A stretch of 64,000 bases of DNA from Warburgia ugandensis (GCA_035236585.1 CP141139.1:16136990-16200989), one strand, 5' to 3'; shown: positions 35,746 to 47,814, counted from the stretch's first letter. Numbers and translations are program-made. Notes: generated by a model not told the origin, from the letters alone.

Positions 35746-38700
35746 TGTGAAAACCCCAATTTTTTTGGAATTATTTGGAATTAATTAGAATTTTTACAAA
35801 AATTGAGGTGAAATATTATATTTAATATAATATTAATTTTTAGAAAAAGAATCAGGTCTTGAAACATAGATATTTGGAATCATTCATGTGAAACTAATCA
35901 TAATTACTGTAAGCACACTAAAATCTGAGCTCATGTGAAAAATCCCTATTTTTTGTAATTTTTGTGAATTTACATTTACCCATAAGGGTAAAATGGTCAT
36001 TTTACTGTTGTGTGGGGTCCACAAAAATTGGGTGAGCTAGTGGACAACCAGCTTAGAGAATATCAATGATGAATAATAAACATGATGAGGAATATGCTTT
36101 TAATTTTCTAAGAAAAGTGGAAAATTATTAAAAATTAAAATAAATAAAAAACAACCCTATAAATACCCCTCCTTCAAGCTGCACAAAATTCACAAGCTCC
36201 CCAAGACTCTGCCTCTTCCTCTCTCTTTCCTTCTTTTTCTCTCTCTTTTTTCCCTTTTTTCTTTCTTTTTTCTTTTCTTTTTCTCTCTCTCTTCCCTTTA
36301 TAGCCACAAAGCTCGTCTGTGAACACACTGGAGGGAATATTCCCTCATGAGCTGTCGGGCGTGTCCACAGACTCGTCTTCCCCTATGGAACTAAGGTTTC
36401 ACCCTGTAATATTTTTCAATTAGACATTGGATTTCAGCCATTGAAATCCAGATCTAAACCGTTCATCTTGTTTGGAATTTCACAAGCTTCAAAAACCCTA
36501 TAATTTCATGATGATCAGAGAAGTATTCACCGGTGAAATCACTGAAAAACAGTAAGACTGACGACCTATATTTTTTCGACGTAGATCTCTCTTTTTCGAC
36601 CATATTTTCCAACCCTGGATACTACAAGTAGGTACCCCTCATCCCCCTCTAGCTATTCCAGTAGGTTTCAATGTATGAAGCTCACCGGACTGGATTTTTC
36701 GGCAAGATCTTTCCGACGAATCTAGTGCCGGTGATCAAGCTTGAAAACACCAATGAGATGAGGTTCTTTGGGAATTTTGAACCATTAGATCCGTTCAGAG
36801 GGTCCCAAAACCCCCAAATATGATTTCAAAGAAAATTTCCAAGGCCATCTGAATGTTGATCTAGGAGCCTGTTGATCTGACGGTCCAAATCGGACTGTTT
36901 CAACAGTTTCGAGAGATCAGCTCCGAAGACACACACAACACGAAACGCACGGGGACTCTTGCCATGGGTATGCCTCCTGCGTGCTCACGCGTGTGGAGCG
37001 TCAGGTGTGCGATCACGGAGGACGGCGACGCACACCGTTTCCCAGTTACGGTGAAGTGTGTTGCCCTCGTTTTGTCGCGTTCTAACAGTCTAGATCAAAT
37101 ATGGACCGTCAATACAGATCTAAAACTTAAAAATGCAATTCAGAGTTTATTTTAACTCTAAATTAAGATCGTAAAGAAGCTATGGATTTCTGGTGAATAG
37201 TAGAATCTAATGGAAATATAAAATTCATGTTTTATTCACTGTAAAAATCTGTAAATTACAAAAAGAAGTACTAATTTTCAAGATCAGTCAAATCTGACAT
37301 GATTAGACCTTAGATTTCTATTCCATTAGTGATATAATAATGAGGGAACATGGAATTAAGAGTTAGATGTGATTGATCTGAGCTGAATTGAAATTTTTAA
37401 CCCTAATGAAAGAGAAATCTTAAAAATAATCATGGACTTACTTAATCTAACTAATCAAGCATGATCAGAAACTATAAAATAGTGTGGATGGTGATCTAAT
37501 GATAAGTTAATGAGAAATGAATGGCCTAATGTGGCTAATTTGGGATAAATTGAAATATATGCCCTCGATTTGGATAAATTGACTTAAGATCTTCTTGATT
37601 GGTTGGATCAAGAAAGATTAGATCATATAATGAGATGCATCAATGATCTAGTAATGATATCACATTAAGAAATGTGATAGATCTGAATAAAAATGAAAGA
37701 TGAATATCTAAACCCTTTATCGGATGAAAAATGAATAGAAATCAAACTATGATCATTTGATCAAAATGAATAAATATGATATATTCAAATGAGCATGTGA
37801 ATTATTAAATTCTATTATAAATGTTCTTTTATTTGCTTAGTAGATTTAACTATTAGATTCATTTATTTACGCTTTAATTGTTTATGTTACGTAAATTACA
37901 TAAAAAAAATGTAATTAAATGAAAATAGATATTGATGAACATTTACAATGAATATGGATATGGACTTAATGATAGGAAGGGCTATAGTTAGTAAGATAAT
38001 ATAAGGAATATCATTTCCTTGGCTCAAATTAGGAGAATAATGAACCCCATGAATGACATTTTAAATGTTCATGGATTTAATTAAAATCAAATAGCAAAAA
38101 TACTTAGGGTTTAATGCTCATAGGAACCTTATGAAGGTTGAGCTAAGGTCACCCCAGTAAATGCTGAACATAGTGGTTAAGGTGGTTTTCTAATAGAGTC
38201 TCACTCTTCCCCTACCTTCTGACGACATTTGTGAGGTCTAAATGCCTCCTTATATGAGGATTGAATTAACCATTCTGTGAGCAGCTTTTAACTGGTAAGC
38301 CTTAGTCAATTATGAAATAAGGAGGAGCTGTCTAGAATTAGGAGTGCATAAATTATCTTCAATCAGTAAAACATTAACTAATTTAATAATAATAAGATCA
38401 TAAAAGGATAGTAAACTATCTAATCCAAATAAAAATAGTAATTAAGATAATCAAAGACCAAACAAGATTCATAAGGAGATCTTGAATGATCAAGAATAAT
38501 AAGAATCATAATATTGAATGTATGTTTTGAAGTAGTATAAATATTAAATTCAAATGTAGATTAATAGATAAGACCCTTGATTAATATGATCCAAGGAACA
38601 AGATCCAAATCATCCTATATAAGGATGATCAAAAGAACAATTAGGAAGTATAAATGAGTTGAAGAATGATTGTATACATGTGATTTGACAGATACATGAA

Positions 38701-40152
38701 GGATATGATAATTAAGATCAATGGGATGATGGATTGTTGAAAGTAAAGGTAGGTGGACCTTAAGAATATATTCAATATATAAGATATATGAGTTTTGATT
38801 ATAATTTCTTTAGAATTATTATGAATCAATAAATGATGTTGAAATGAATACAAAGGGATTGATTAAGTAATTATAAAATCACTTAAGACGACAAATGAAG
38901 TTGAAATGAATACAAAGGTATTGATTAAGTAATTATGAAATTACGTAAGACAACAAATAATGTTGAAATGAATACAAAGGGATTGATTAAGTAATTATGA
39001 AATTACTTAATGAGTAGAATGGGAAGATTTAAACTATATAAGTGGGACTCCCAAATCTTAAGGAAATAAGTTATAGGCATGTCTTATTATAACCAGACAC
39101 ACAGTTTGTATGTATGAAATATTATTTTCTATACAAGCATAGAGGCTTGTGGTTTTGTTTTAGACAGGCTTAGGCCTGGGAATGCCAATGCTAGGGGAGT
39201 TGTGAGGGTTTGGCCTCCCGCTCTCCGAAATTGATTATGATAATGATACCATACCCAAAGAGAGGCAAAATGTCGGGTGGGGCAATCATGGGAAGGCCAT
39301 CACTGTGACAGTCATGGTTCCCCTCATGCAAACATGGATTTGTATTTTTCACCGTAGTATAAGTGGAGTATTATATAGTTATCCAAGCGCTACACGGATT
39401 GAGACTGCGAGCATGGTAGTCCTTTGATATTTTGCATGATGATGCAATTGATTATGGCATGATGAGATGCCTAGTAAAAGTTATTACCGATGTTGTATTG
39501 GAGGATGATTCCCAATACAGTATTATTGATGATATTAACTATATTCACGATTTTTAATAGTTTTATTTATATGTAATATATACATATAATTCATATGATA
39601 AGTGAAGGTTAAAATGGTCATCCAATTGTATAAATTGATTTATATTATGGATATAATGAACTGTTGATTTTGATATATATTGAATATATTTCTTAAATCC
39701 CCTACCAAGAATAGCTTGCTGAGATATTGTAAATGTTTGAATGTTTATAATATCTCAAATACAATTAAGGAAGACTGAAAGCTCAAGACTTGAAAATAAT
39801 CATCACCAAACTACTACTCATGGTATTTACTTTGAGGAAGATTGTATTGATTGATTTGTAATTTGGATTGTAATATTTGGACAATGTATGTAATGACTAC
39901 CGGGGCTGTGTATGTGAACCACTGGATCGATCCTGATTTTAATAAAAGTATTTCTATTGATATTCAATAGAAATTTTATTTTATACAAAAATATATGTAT
40001 GATAAGTAATTTGAGGTGATACTCAAGCTTTTGACAAATTAATTTCAAAGAAAATAGGTTTCTGCTGTTTATGTTTTAAAAGAGTTTCAAAATCAGGGCC
40101 TTACCTTTGCAAATATTTATGAAAATGTATTTTAAAAACCCGGGTCGTCACG
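35746..40152 (+). mobile_element. 3' LTR of family B element (4.4 kb)
   Basis: It starts TGTGAAAACCCC after the polypurine tract and ends GGTCGTCACG. It is homologous on the opposite strand to the solo LTR at 9993-19205 throughout, and to 28718-30165 at its start. Confidence 0.88.
38839..39016 (+). repeat. 62-bp tandem repeat, three copies
   Basis: TTGAAATGAATACAAAGG followed by ATTGATTAAGTAATTAT starts at 38839, 38901 and 38963, a constant 62-bp period with few differences. It lies inside the 3' LTR and is not seen in the solo LTR. Confidence 0.9.
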
Positions 40153-40157
40153 GTTTA

Positions 40158-40452
40158 TGACCAACTACACTAGGCAATTGTTGGCTAAAATTGAGCTCTT
40201 TGTACCATCCTAAGTTTCACAGGAAAAGGTTGACAATTGATAATTTTAGGAAAACACAAAAATGACGCATTTGAAAATGCAAATCAAATGGGCCTCACAA
40301 CCCATTGAACATGTTCAACATGGACTATTTATACTAGTTGCAAAATTCATGATCATCGGATGCTTCTAACCACTAGTTTTCTTAATTAAACATTTGAATG
40401 GTAATGATTAATAAATTCAAAATAGAATAGTTAGAATCATCAAGTGATCATG
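40158..40452. repeat. Dispersed repeat, right half, then spacer
   Basis: ATGACCAACTACAC and GCAATTGTTGGCTAAA continue the host repeat split at 28717. They match GTCCAACTATGCTGG and TTTGTTGGCTAA at about 42285-42315. The remainder to 40452 shows nothing recognisable. Confidence 0.65.
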
Positions 40453-40552
40453 AATCTTGGTGTTAAGCCAATCTAAGGAAGACCAAACATGATGGATGGA
40501 TCAAATCATCCATCATGGTTGGTCTTCCTTAGATTGGTTTAACACCAAGATT
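40453..40552. repeat. Near-perfect 100-nt inverted repeat (hairpin)
   Basis: Two arms of about 46 nt (from 40453 and ending 40552) are separated by a loop of about 8 nt. The only interruptions are one G:U-type position (AAGCC against GGTTT) and one mismatch (CCAAACATG against CATGGTTGG). Pairing stops at the arm bases. It could be a small MITE or a hairpin RNA precursor. Confidence 0.9.
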
Positions 40553-40767
40553 TCCAAATATAAGATCAATGAAGATTGAGTTAACAAAATGCATTATTTT
40601 GTTTTGAAATAATTTTCCTTGAAATTTTGAACAACCTAGCAAAAAAAAAAATTTGGTAGAGAATAAGAAGACAATGACAATAAAGTCATATAAATTGCTC
40701 CAATATTTGAAAAACTAGAGTTGTGTCCTTAATACACCCTAATTTTGGTTAAAACTTGGAAGAAAGC

Positions 40768-40870
40768 CTAGATATAAAAATCTAAAAGGGCAGCCCGATG
40801 CACGACGCTCTTGCATATGTAGGATTCATGAAAGGGGTGTGGACCACAATGGTCTAGATATAAAAATCTA
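40768..40870 (-). mobile_element. 5'-truncated Au-like SINE with perfect 17-bp target duplication
   Basis: CTAGATATAAAAATCTA occurs at 40768-40784 and 40854-40870. Between them, minus strand 40853-40785 holds only the 3' third of the SINE (ACCATTGTGGTCCACACC to GGGCTGCCCTTTT-like end). The long duplication and 5' truncation are hallmarks of LINE-driven insertion. Confidence 0.88.
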
Positions 40871-42150
40871 CCAAAATAAAATTTGCAAGCACATTTTCAT
40901 GTTTCTCCAAAAACACAAATGAAGAAAGCACTAGAAGTAGAGTTCTCAATCATACCTTATATACATCTCTTAGTGGAAGACCAAATTTTTTAATAATTTG
41001 GAATTCCTCCTTTGCATGGAAGAGTTAAGTTAGTCATTGATGGCACTTTTCAAGGAAATCCAAGTCTAGCTTGCGTTGGTGGAACTTCTAAAGACTTATT
41101 GGAAATTACCTTATTGCATGTAGCATCTACATTCATGAGCATGCTATGTCGACTAGTGGGTGCTCACTAATGAGTTGAGAATGCCTAAGGAACTTAACTT
41201 TAATTCATTGCAGGTAAGGGTGACTTAGAGGGAATGATTAAGTGCTTGAATGCACTAAGTGAACAGAAAGGAATAAGATGACAAGGATGACAAGGACCTT
41301 GATCATTGAAAGCTCTTGGATCATAATTACCTCCTTGGACTTCTAGCACATGAAACATAGTCATAGGGAACATAACACCATGGTTAAATCCTTAGCTAAA
41401 GAGGTAGTTAACTCTGGGTCTTGTAATAATTGGGTTACTAACACACCATGGTTTCATATATAAGTTTTTATGAGATTATGTTTATGGTCCTCCTAAAGAC
41501 AGAGTAGTGTGGTTTTCTTATTCTCAATAAATTCATAAGTATGTTGGTACCCTACCAATGGACTCGCTTCATACCCCTAAAAAAATCCTTAATTTTTTCA
41601 TTTTTTGTTTAAAGAACATGTCTTTTTTTAACCTGCCATATCAAACTTTTTCCAATAAAACTTTTTCTTTTGGGATTTTTTCATTTTTCCATTCCACCCC
41701 ATCTTTTTTATTGAAAAGCAATTTTTATGACTTTTTTCTTTCTTTTGATTTTCTATTTTTTGGATTTTTTTAACATTTCAATCCTAAGCTTCATGTGAGT
41801 ATATAAAAATTTAATTATTATCTAAGAGATGACATTTCATTTGTCTCTAATAACGTGACTTTGTGCTTAAAAAGTTGTTAAATAGAATGCTATATATATA
41901 TATATATAATTTGCTGTCTTTTTCTTTTATATTTTCCCAACTCTTTCTTGGAATTTCTGGATTTTTTAATTTTTTCCTTGCCAACCTTTTCCTAACTTTG
42001 AACTTCGTAACTATGATCTAGAATAACCCTAAGAATATTGACAGACACAAATTACTTTATCAATAGGGCTCTCTTACAATGTCAGTTTACCATTCAACCT
42101 AAAAGATTAAGCATTTAGTCAAATGGCAATTCAACAACTAATATATGTAA
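40871..42150. other. Gene-free stretch
   Basis: A T-rich segment (41570-41780) and a short TA run (41890-41909) are visible. The phenylalanine-rich open frame there reflects base composition. Confidence 0.4.
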
Positions 42151-42154
42151 TATA

Positions 42155-42330
42155 TTTTTTCTAAGCAGAGAATTACAAAGCAAATCACTTACACACATTC
42201 CGAAATATAATCCTTGACCAAAGGGGAAAGCGACAACTCGAACCTACAATCGAGAATATTTTAGGGAATGCGTTGAGTTTTTTACGTCCAACTATGCTGG
42301 GCATTTGTTGGCTAATACATGTAATTAGTT
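42155..42330. repeat. Dispersed repeat (uninterrupted relative of the 28.6/40.2 kb host repeat)
   Basis: It shares AGAGAATTACAAAGCAAATC, GCGACAACTCGAACCTAC and TCCAACTATGCTGG in order with 28570-28717 plus 40158-40200. It therefore shows the arrangement expected before the large gypsy insertion. Unclassified family. Confidence 0.65.
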
Positions 42331-43256
42331 TAAGGTGTTGTGCAAAAAGAAAATACCAAAAATTAAATTTTATTGCCCATGTATTCAAATACCTAAAACT
42401 AATTACACTTATCAGTTACATCACAATGTATTTAATTCCATGGAATACAAAGACCCAAATTCATGTATAAGAATGCTTGAGTCCCACTTTACCATGATAG
42501 ACCTCACCTTTGGTTAAGGTCTCTGACTTTGGATCAATACTAATCCTAAAATAGTATAATTTGGATTAATCTAGAAACTAAAAATTATACTTTAGGCCAT
42601 AAATACATAGACAATCACAAACACTATTTAAAAAATGGTCTAAGAAAGCATCTTTCAGTAGATGCCTACTATTTTGTTAATTTAGAAAAAAAATAATAAT
42701 AATTGGAAGATCTAATCCATGCAACTTGTTTGAACTCTCTTAGATTACCTACATGTAAAAAATACTCTCATTGGAAAAAAAGAGTTTAAAAACATTAGAC
42801 GAGCATGATTTTCTACACATAGACTAAATATGAGAGGTGAACAAAATATAAGACTTCAATCTTGAAAAAATAAAGAAAAAAGGGTGGTCTACCGTAATAT
42901 GCTTTTTTAGCATCTACAAATATCAAGACTCATAAACAAGTCTGATCAACCAAAGGTGGGGCAATCATGGTAAAGCGAAGCTGCTGTCAAGCGTTCCTTT
43001 TCATGTATTACTTTTATCAATTAGAAAATGAATGTAAAGTGCACAAACCTCCTAAGTTTTCATATAATTTTTCGTTAGCAGGAGGAGACAAATTGAAGTG
43101 AGTCGTTGCATAGATGGGCCTCTGGATGCATTTGGAGCGTTTTTTAAGAGGTGTTGATGCTTAAATGTTCTGGCTTTCTTGGAGTTGAATGGGTAAAATG
43201 TATACGCTGTTTTTGTTGCTGCGATTCATTTTATATGAAGAAGTATTAGCTGTTAA
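42331..43256. other. Gene-free stretch
   Basis: No coding region, RNA gene or repeat boundary could be supported. Confidence 0.4.
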
Positions 43257-43328
43257 GCGTCCATAGCTAAGTGCTGGTACATTTGACTGCATATGAAGAG
43301 GTCCGCGATTCAAACCCCATTGGACCCT
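43257..43328 (+). tRNA. tRNA-Cys(GCA)-like pseudogene
   Basis: 72 positions line up with plant tRNA-Cys without a gap: acceptor GCGTCCA (43257-43263) with TGGACCC (43321-43327), one mismatch; TAGCTAAGTG in the D arm; TTTGACTGCATATGAAG with GCA anticodon; AGGTCCGCGATTCAAACC with a box B-like core. D and T stems have several mismatches, so it is probably a pseudogene or tRNA-derived repeat rather than a working tRNA. Recognised by eye; not scanned. Confidence 0.6.
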
Positions 43329-44200
43329 TTACATTTGTTGACAAATGTTTAGGTGAAAATGGCAGTGTTTTTACTTCTGAAAAACATAACTTTGGGCCTT
43401 CTGCTGAGGTTTTAAGGGAACCATCGATTCAAAGGTGTGGCTCAGGAGACGAAGGGTTTTTATCGGCGATCATTCGGGTATTCTACTTGTCGAGGTGGCT
43501 TCTACTTGATGACAAAGTGAACAGAAGAACGGCTAGATCCTCCCAGTTTGATTTTAAGTCTTATTTGGAATGATATATATATGGACTCGGCCCTAGCCGA
43601 ATCGATTTGTAGGTTTTAATGTACTTCACTTTAGCATAAAAAAACGAAAAAGGAAAAAGAATGGTCTGAATCAGGGAAGACAGGAGAACATCATCGAACT
43701 TGTATTTTATGTTAACAAAAGCTGTCATATTACACTAGAAATTTCCTGTCCATTCTCTTTTATTTTCTTTAGTTGGAGTTGTTTCTTTTATAATGGGTAA
43801 ACAACATGGTCCTATTACTAAAGTAACTATTTCTTCTTACCATCTTTCTTGACGCCTAAAAGGTTCCTGCAAATGCTACCATACCACTGATCGTTGAAAC
43901 CTAGGCTCCAAGAATATCATGAATGGCAGTAGAAGTCCAGGTTTGTAGGGACTAGGGGAGGGTTTTATCACTTCCGAGTCATTATGTAACAGGGTCTTGG
44001 GTAAGGGATGACGCTTGCTTTGAAGAAGGGAGGTAAGGTTTGGGACTTAAATATAATCTTTCATCCAGTTCAGCTCTTTTTCATTACCTTTGCCTGCCTG
44101 TCGCTGTGGAATTATAGCTGAACTATGTAAATTTAATCTTCGAGTTTTGTTGTTTGCTTCAATCCATTCATTCTTGTCCACCCTAATTTGTTTTTATTCA
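43329..44200. other. Gene-free stretch
   Basis: A 100-codon open frame (43271-43573) begins inside the tRNA-like sequence and has no recognised domain. Nothing else supported. Confidence 0.4.
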
Positions 44201-44371
44201 TAGCAGTGGATGCCTTGGCGCAATGGTGGAGTTGTCGTCGTGTGGCGTGAAGACAGCCTCTTGCAAAATACAAGGTAAAGCTGTATACTATTGACCTTCG
44301 TGGTCCGCTCCTTAGACCCTGCATACGAGAAAGCTTTATGCACCGTGGCTGCTTTTATAGCAGTGGATGCC
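44201..44371 (+). mobile_element. Au-like SINE with 14-bp target duplication
   Basis: TAGCAGTGGATGCC flanks the copy (44201-44214 and 44358-44371). The body (44215-44357) runs from TTGGCGCAATGGTGG (box A region) through CAGCCTCTTGCAAAAT and TGGTCCGCTCC to GCACCGTGGCTGCTTTTA. The box B segment is shortened (TGTGGCGTGAAGACAG). Confidence 0.88.
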
Positions 44372-45347
44372 TATCAATTTCCCACTTAACTTCGATAATG
44401 AAGCTTTTGGTGCTAGTGTGTATGTTGATTGTCTTGGTTCTCCATGAAGCATGCCGAATTATATAAGCCATGAAAGTGAACGGCATTGATATACATTGTA
44501 CTAGTTCGAGAAGCATTTTCCCGTTCACAGCTTCTATTGCATGTAAGTACAACTGAAAGAATTATATCCAGTGATGGTTGAACTAATGATTTAGATTGCT
44601 AAGGGATTCTTCTATTACATTTATTGAATGCAAAGCATCCCTTATCTTCAATGAAGGGAGATCTAGCGACTGAAGGCCCTAGCAACCAGATTGGACGACA
44701 AAATTGTGAGGATCGGCATGCAAAAGATTTGATAAAGACCCGTATACAATGTACTGACACATGCTTAAGATAAGTATACTATGTACTGACACATACAAGG
44801 AAAAAGATATCTACAGTACTCTCTGTCGTGGATAAAGACTCCTCCCATTGTCTCAGATTTCTTTGATTGGCCGTAGATGACTCCTTGGGAATCTTACAAG
44901 ATAATTTCTGGATTTAAATTTGCTGAAAATAGCACATTATAAGGATGTGAAGTTTAGTTTGTTAAATTGGACGCTTAGCAAGATTTATAATTGATATTAC
45001 CATTCAAAAATGTTTGTAAAATAATATTCGAGAGTTTGACTAATAATACTAAAGCAACTTGAGTTTAATTTTACTTTGGTGCTGATTAGTTCATGTTACT
45101 TTGCATTGAGTTCAAGAAAATGTAAAGCACATATTTCTATGTTATTTGGATTGAAATGGGGCATAAAAACTCCGAACTCCCAAAATATTTTCATTTATCG
45201 GGTACTTTTATAATTACTCAATATGTTGCAGGCAGGTTTTCTAATCTTTCTCTTTGTTTTGTTTTGTTTTTTGTTTTTTTTTTTGACGAAAGGTTTTCTA
45301 ATGTTTTACACGTACAGATGTATGGTTTTAGATCAAGAAGGAAATGA
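44372..45347. other. Gene-free stretch
   Basis: No coding or RNA feature supported. ATGTACTGACACAT occurs twice (near 44751 and 44781), a short local duplication. Confidence 0.4.
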
Positions 45348-45530
45348 TTAAAAGGCCAGTCCCGGTGCACAAAGCTCCCACCAATGCCGGGTTAGGAAAA
45401 GGGATGGACCACAAGAGTTTATATTAAGCAGCTTCACTTGTATTTTTATAAGAGATTGTTTTCACTCCTTAAATCCATAACCTCAAGGTTACATGATGAC
45501 AACTTTACTATTATGTCAAGACTAAATAAT
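45348..45530 (-). mobile_element. Au-like SINE
   Basis: Minus-strand copy: tail GTGCACCGGGACTGGCC at 45373-45357, middle with TCTCTTATAAAAATACAAG, box B-like TAACCTTGAGGTTATGG, ending before box A near 45530. Target duplication not resolved. Confidence 0.82.
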
Positions 45531-46238
45531 TCTGACCGTAAATTCCGTACACAAGTATTTCTGACAACTTTTAACATCTTTAGGTTGGAAGGAAGTCACG
45601 TAGATCATGTCATTAGCGTCCAACTAAGTGGACATGACATGGTAGATAGTAGGAAGAAAACGCCATCACTTAGACATGTTTCCTCTGAAAGCTCCACCGT
45701 CCTCGTGTGGTCCTCGACACCTTAGATGGACGTTCCATTATCTTATCCACCTTGATTAGGAGAGAGAGAATTTATTTTTTTCTATTTGGAGGTGGTTCGG
45801 CCAAAAGTACAAGTTACTGTATCTGCTAAAAGCACAAGACGGGACCAAATTATTTATGATCCAAGTCATTCATCTTGTCAGCCCTGTCTTTTATAAGCCA
45901 TGCATCAGAAAATCCTACCATCTTGTTGTCCGGTAGTTCTATACTATATCACTTCAGCTATTCAATTTACACCTCCAAACAAAAAAAGGCTAGGGTCATT
46001 CGGTGGAAACAAGCTGGATTAGTTACGAAAATCTGCGCCTACTTGTACTGTTAGCTGGTAGAGCAAACTTGTACTTTTGGGTGACTGGCTCATCTATACC
46101 ACGTACACACAGAGAGAGCTCGAGAAAGAGAAGAAATTATGTGGTGGTAATGAGACGAAGGGCAGACTCTACGGTACGGACAGCTTTAACTCCATATGCG
46201 CCAGGATTTGGGAAGATCCAAACCCATTGCCTTTCTTA
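45531..46238. other. Gene-free stretch
   Basis: Short open frames only; none shows a recognisable domain. Confidence 0.4.
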
Positions 46239-46385
46239 GGTGCACGAAGCTCCGGTCTATGCAGAGTTAGGAGAAGGAGCAGATTGCGACGCCTTAAAGC
46301 ATGCAACTTTTATTTTGTATTTTTGCAAGAGGTTATTTCTCCATCATAAACCTGTGACCTCAAGGTCACGTGATGACAACTTTAG
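46239..46385 (-). mobile_element. Au-like SINE fragment
   Basis: Minus strand: GACCTTGAGGTCACAGG (box B region), CCTCTTGCAAAAATACAA, and CCGGAGCTTCGTGCACC at the 3' side. The head before the GTGACCT block and the T-rich tail are missing. Confidence 0.8.
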
Positions 46386-47591
46386 GTGGGCTGTCGTCTG
46401 AAAATCTCATATTTTACCCTTCATTTTTCAACTGAAAAAACAGTGCCTATTTGCATGAGAATATTGGTTCATGGCCAATCTATAGTCATATATGCGCAGC
46501 TTCTTGAGCGGTTCCAAAATCTGGCCGACGGTGAACTAGAGAGGGGGAGAGTGGTTAAGTAAAATGTATCCATTCATGACTAGCAAGTGGTTGTTTTGTA
46601 TTAAATGGGGAGAAAGCGGTAGCTCCCGACAAGTTGATGGGAAGAACTGGACATGGTGACAGCACTTTGATGAAACAAGTGGCAAGGCCCGACAACCATC
46701 CAAATGAAGGGAGAGCAAGCTTATTTGAGCACCTTTTTGGTTCCTTATCCTAATTTGGTATTGTTTGCTTATGTTTAGCTCTCTCCCTCAGTCATAATCA
46801 TTGCCTGGTTAACCCTGGATCTTCCTGTTGATTCTTGGATCGACGTTTCTTTCGGCCGTCCTGTGGGGAGGTGCCAAAGCACGAAAACACCTGCTCAGTC
46901 ACCTTGGCCTGGTTTTTGCATTTTTCTTGATAACTATTCTTGCGCTTGTGCCGATTCTGCTGTTCCTTCTTTTATTCCCTGTGAAAGATGGCTTTTTGCT
47001 GGTATGCTGTATAATAACAAGGATTTTTGTTACAAGGAATTGGATACAAGCAAAGAAAATGGCGTGAAAAGTTCTGTAGCATGCTCTTTCTATACACAAA
47101 CAGCAAAATTTTACATCTCTCTCTCTCTCTCATTGGTTGATAATGTAGGCACAGTATATGTTCCCCATGTGAACATTGCTTTGAGAAATAGTTCCCTGAA
47201 CTCCACTGTAGATGGTAACATGAACACCAACATGGCATCATAGACAAGGGGGCTGTTGGGTCTGTTGTCCACTGCTATATGTAGCCTTAGTTGTAACATA
47301 TAGGTAAAATTATTTAAGAAGAAATTAAATATGCCAAATTTTTATGTATATTTTATACACGTTTGAGGTAACCAATTAGCAAGGAAAGATCATTATCTGC
47401 CAAACAAGTTGATAACCCCTACCCAATGGATCTGGTTGAACTGAATGGCATCACTAGCAAATAGGGTGGTGGAAATTGTTGTTATTCTCCCTCTCGCCAT
47501 TTTTCTTTTGATCAATTTGTGCCTTTCATTTAGCACTTCTCATGCTATCTAATAAAATTTACAATCTTTTCAAGGAAAAAAAAAATTCAAT
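46386..47591. other. Gene-free stretch
   Basis: Overlapping open frames at 46828-47243 (one hydrophobic, one with NSTVDG) are not supported by any domain or splice evidence. Confidence 0.35.
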
Positions 47592-47814
47592 ACATTCTAA
47601 ATTCTAAAAAAAAAAAAAAGGGCAGCCCCGGTGCACGAAGCTCCCGCCTATGCGGGGTCCGGGGAAGGGGCGGGCCACAATGGCCTAAAGTAGGCAGCCT
47701 TACCTTGTATTTTTGCAAGAGGCTGATTCCACGCCTTGAACCCGTGACCTCAAGGTCACATGACGACAACTTTTACCGTTGCGCCAAGGCTCCCCTTCAC
47801 ATTCTAAATTCTAA
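47592..47814 (-). mobile_element. Full-length Au-like SINE with perfect 16-bp target duplication
   Basis: ACATTCTAAATTCTAA flanks it at 47592-47607 and 47799-47814. On the minus strand the body runs: GGGGAGCCTTGGCGCAAC (box A region), GACCTTGAGGTCACGGGT (box B), CAGCCTCTTGCAAAAATAC, CCTTCCCCGGACCCCGC, GTGCACCGGGGCTGCCC, then a T run. This is the best-preserved copy and a good local reference for the family. Confidence 0.93.

Larger units (their letters stand above)
28718..40152 (+). mobile_element. Large Ty3/gypsy element (family B), decayed, 11.4 kb
   Basis: It begins TGTGAAAACGC and ends GGTCGTCACG (last A replaced by G relative to the solo LTR). It is flanked by GTTTC (28713-28717) and GTTTA (40153-40157), a 5-bp duplication with one difference. 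It contains a mosaic 5' LTR, a gag remnant (32731 on), a degenerate internal region and an intact-looking 3' LTR. No recognisable RT or integrase could be read in 33.9-35.7 kb, so it is non-autonomous. Confidence 0.85.

Noticed and set aside
38839..39016. CRISPR-like array
   Set aside because: The 62-bp units are adjacent without spacers and lie in a plant retrotransposon LTR.
41558..41773. Phenylalanine-rich 71-codon frame
   Set aside because: T-rich composition only.
46828..47243. Hydrophobic 79-codon frame and overlapping 126-codon frame
   Set aside because: Two frames compete, there is no domain or splice evidence, and they lie between SINEs.
47587..47769. 60-codon frame on the minus strand
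   Set aside because: Lies wholly within a SINE.
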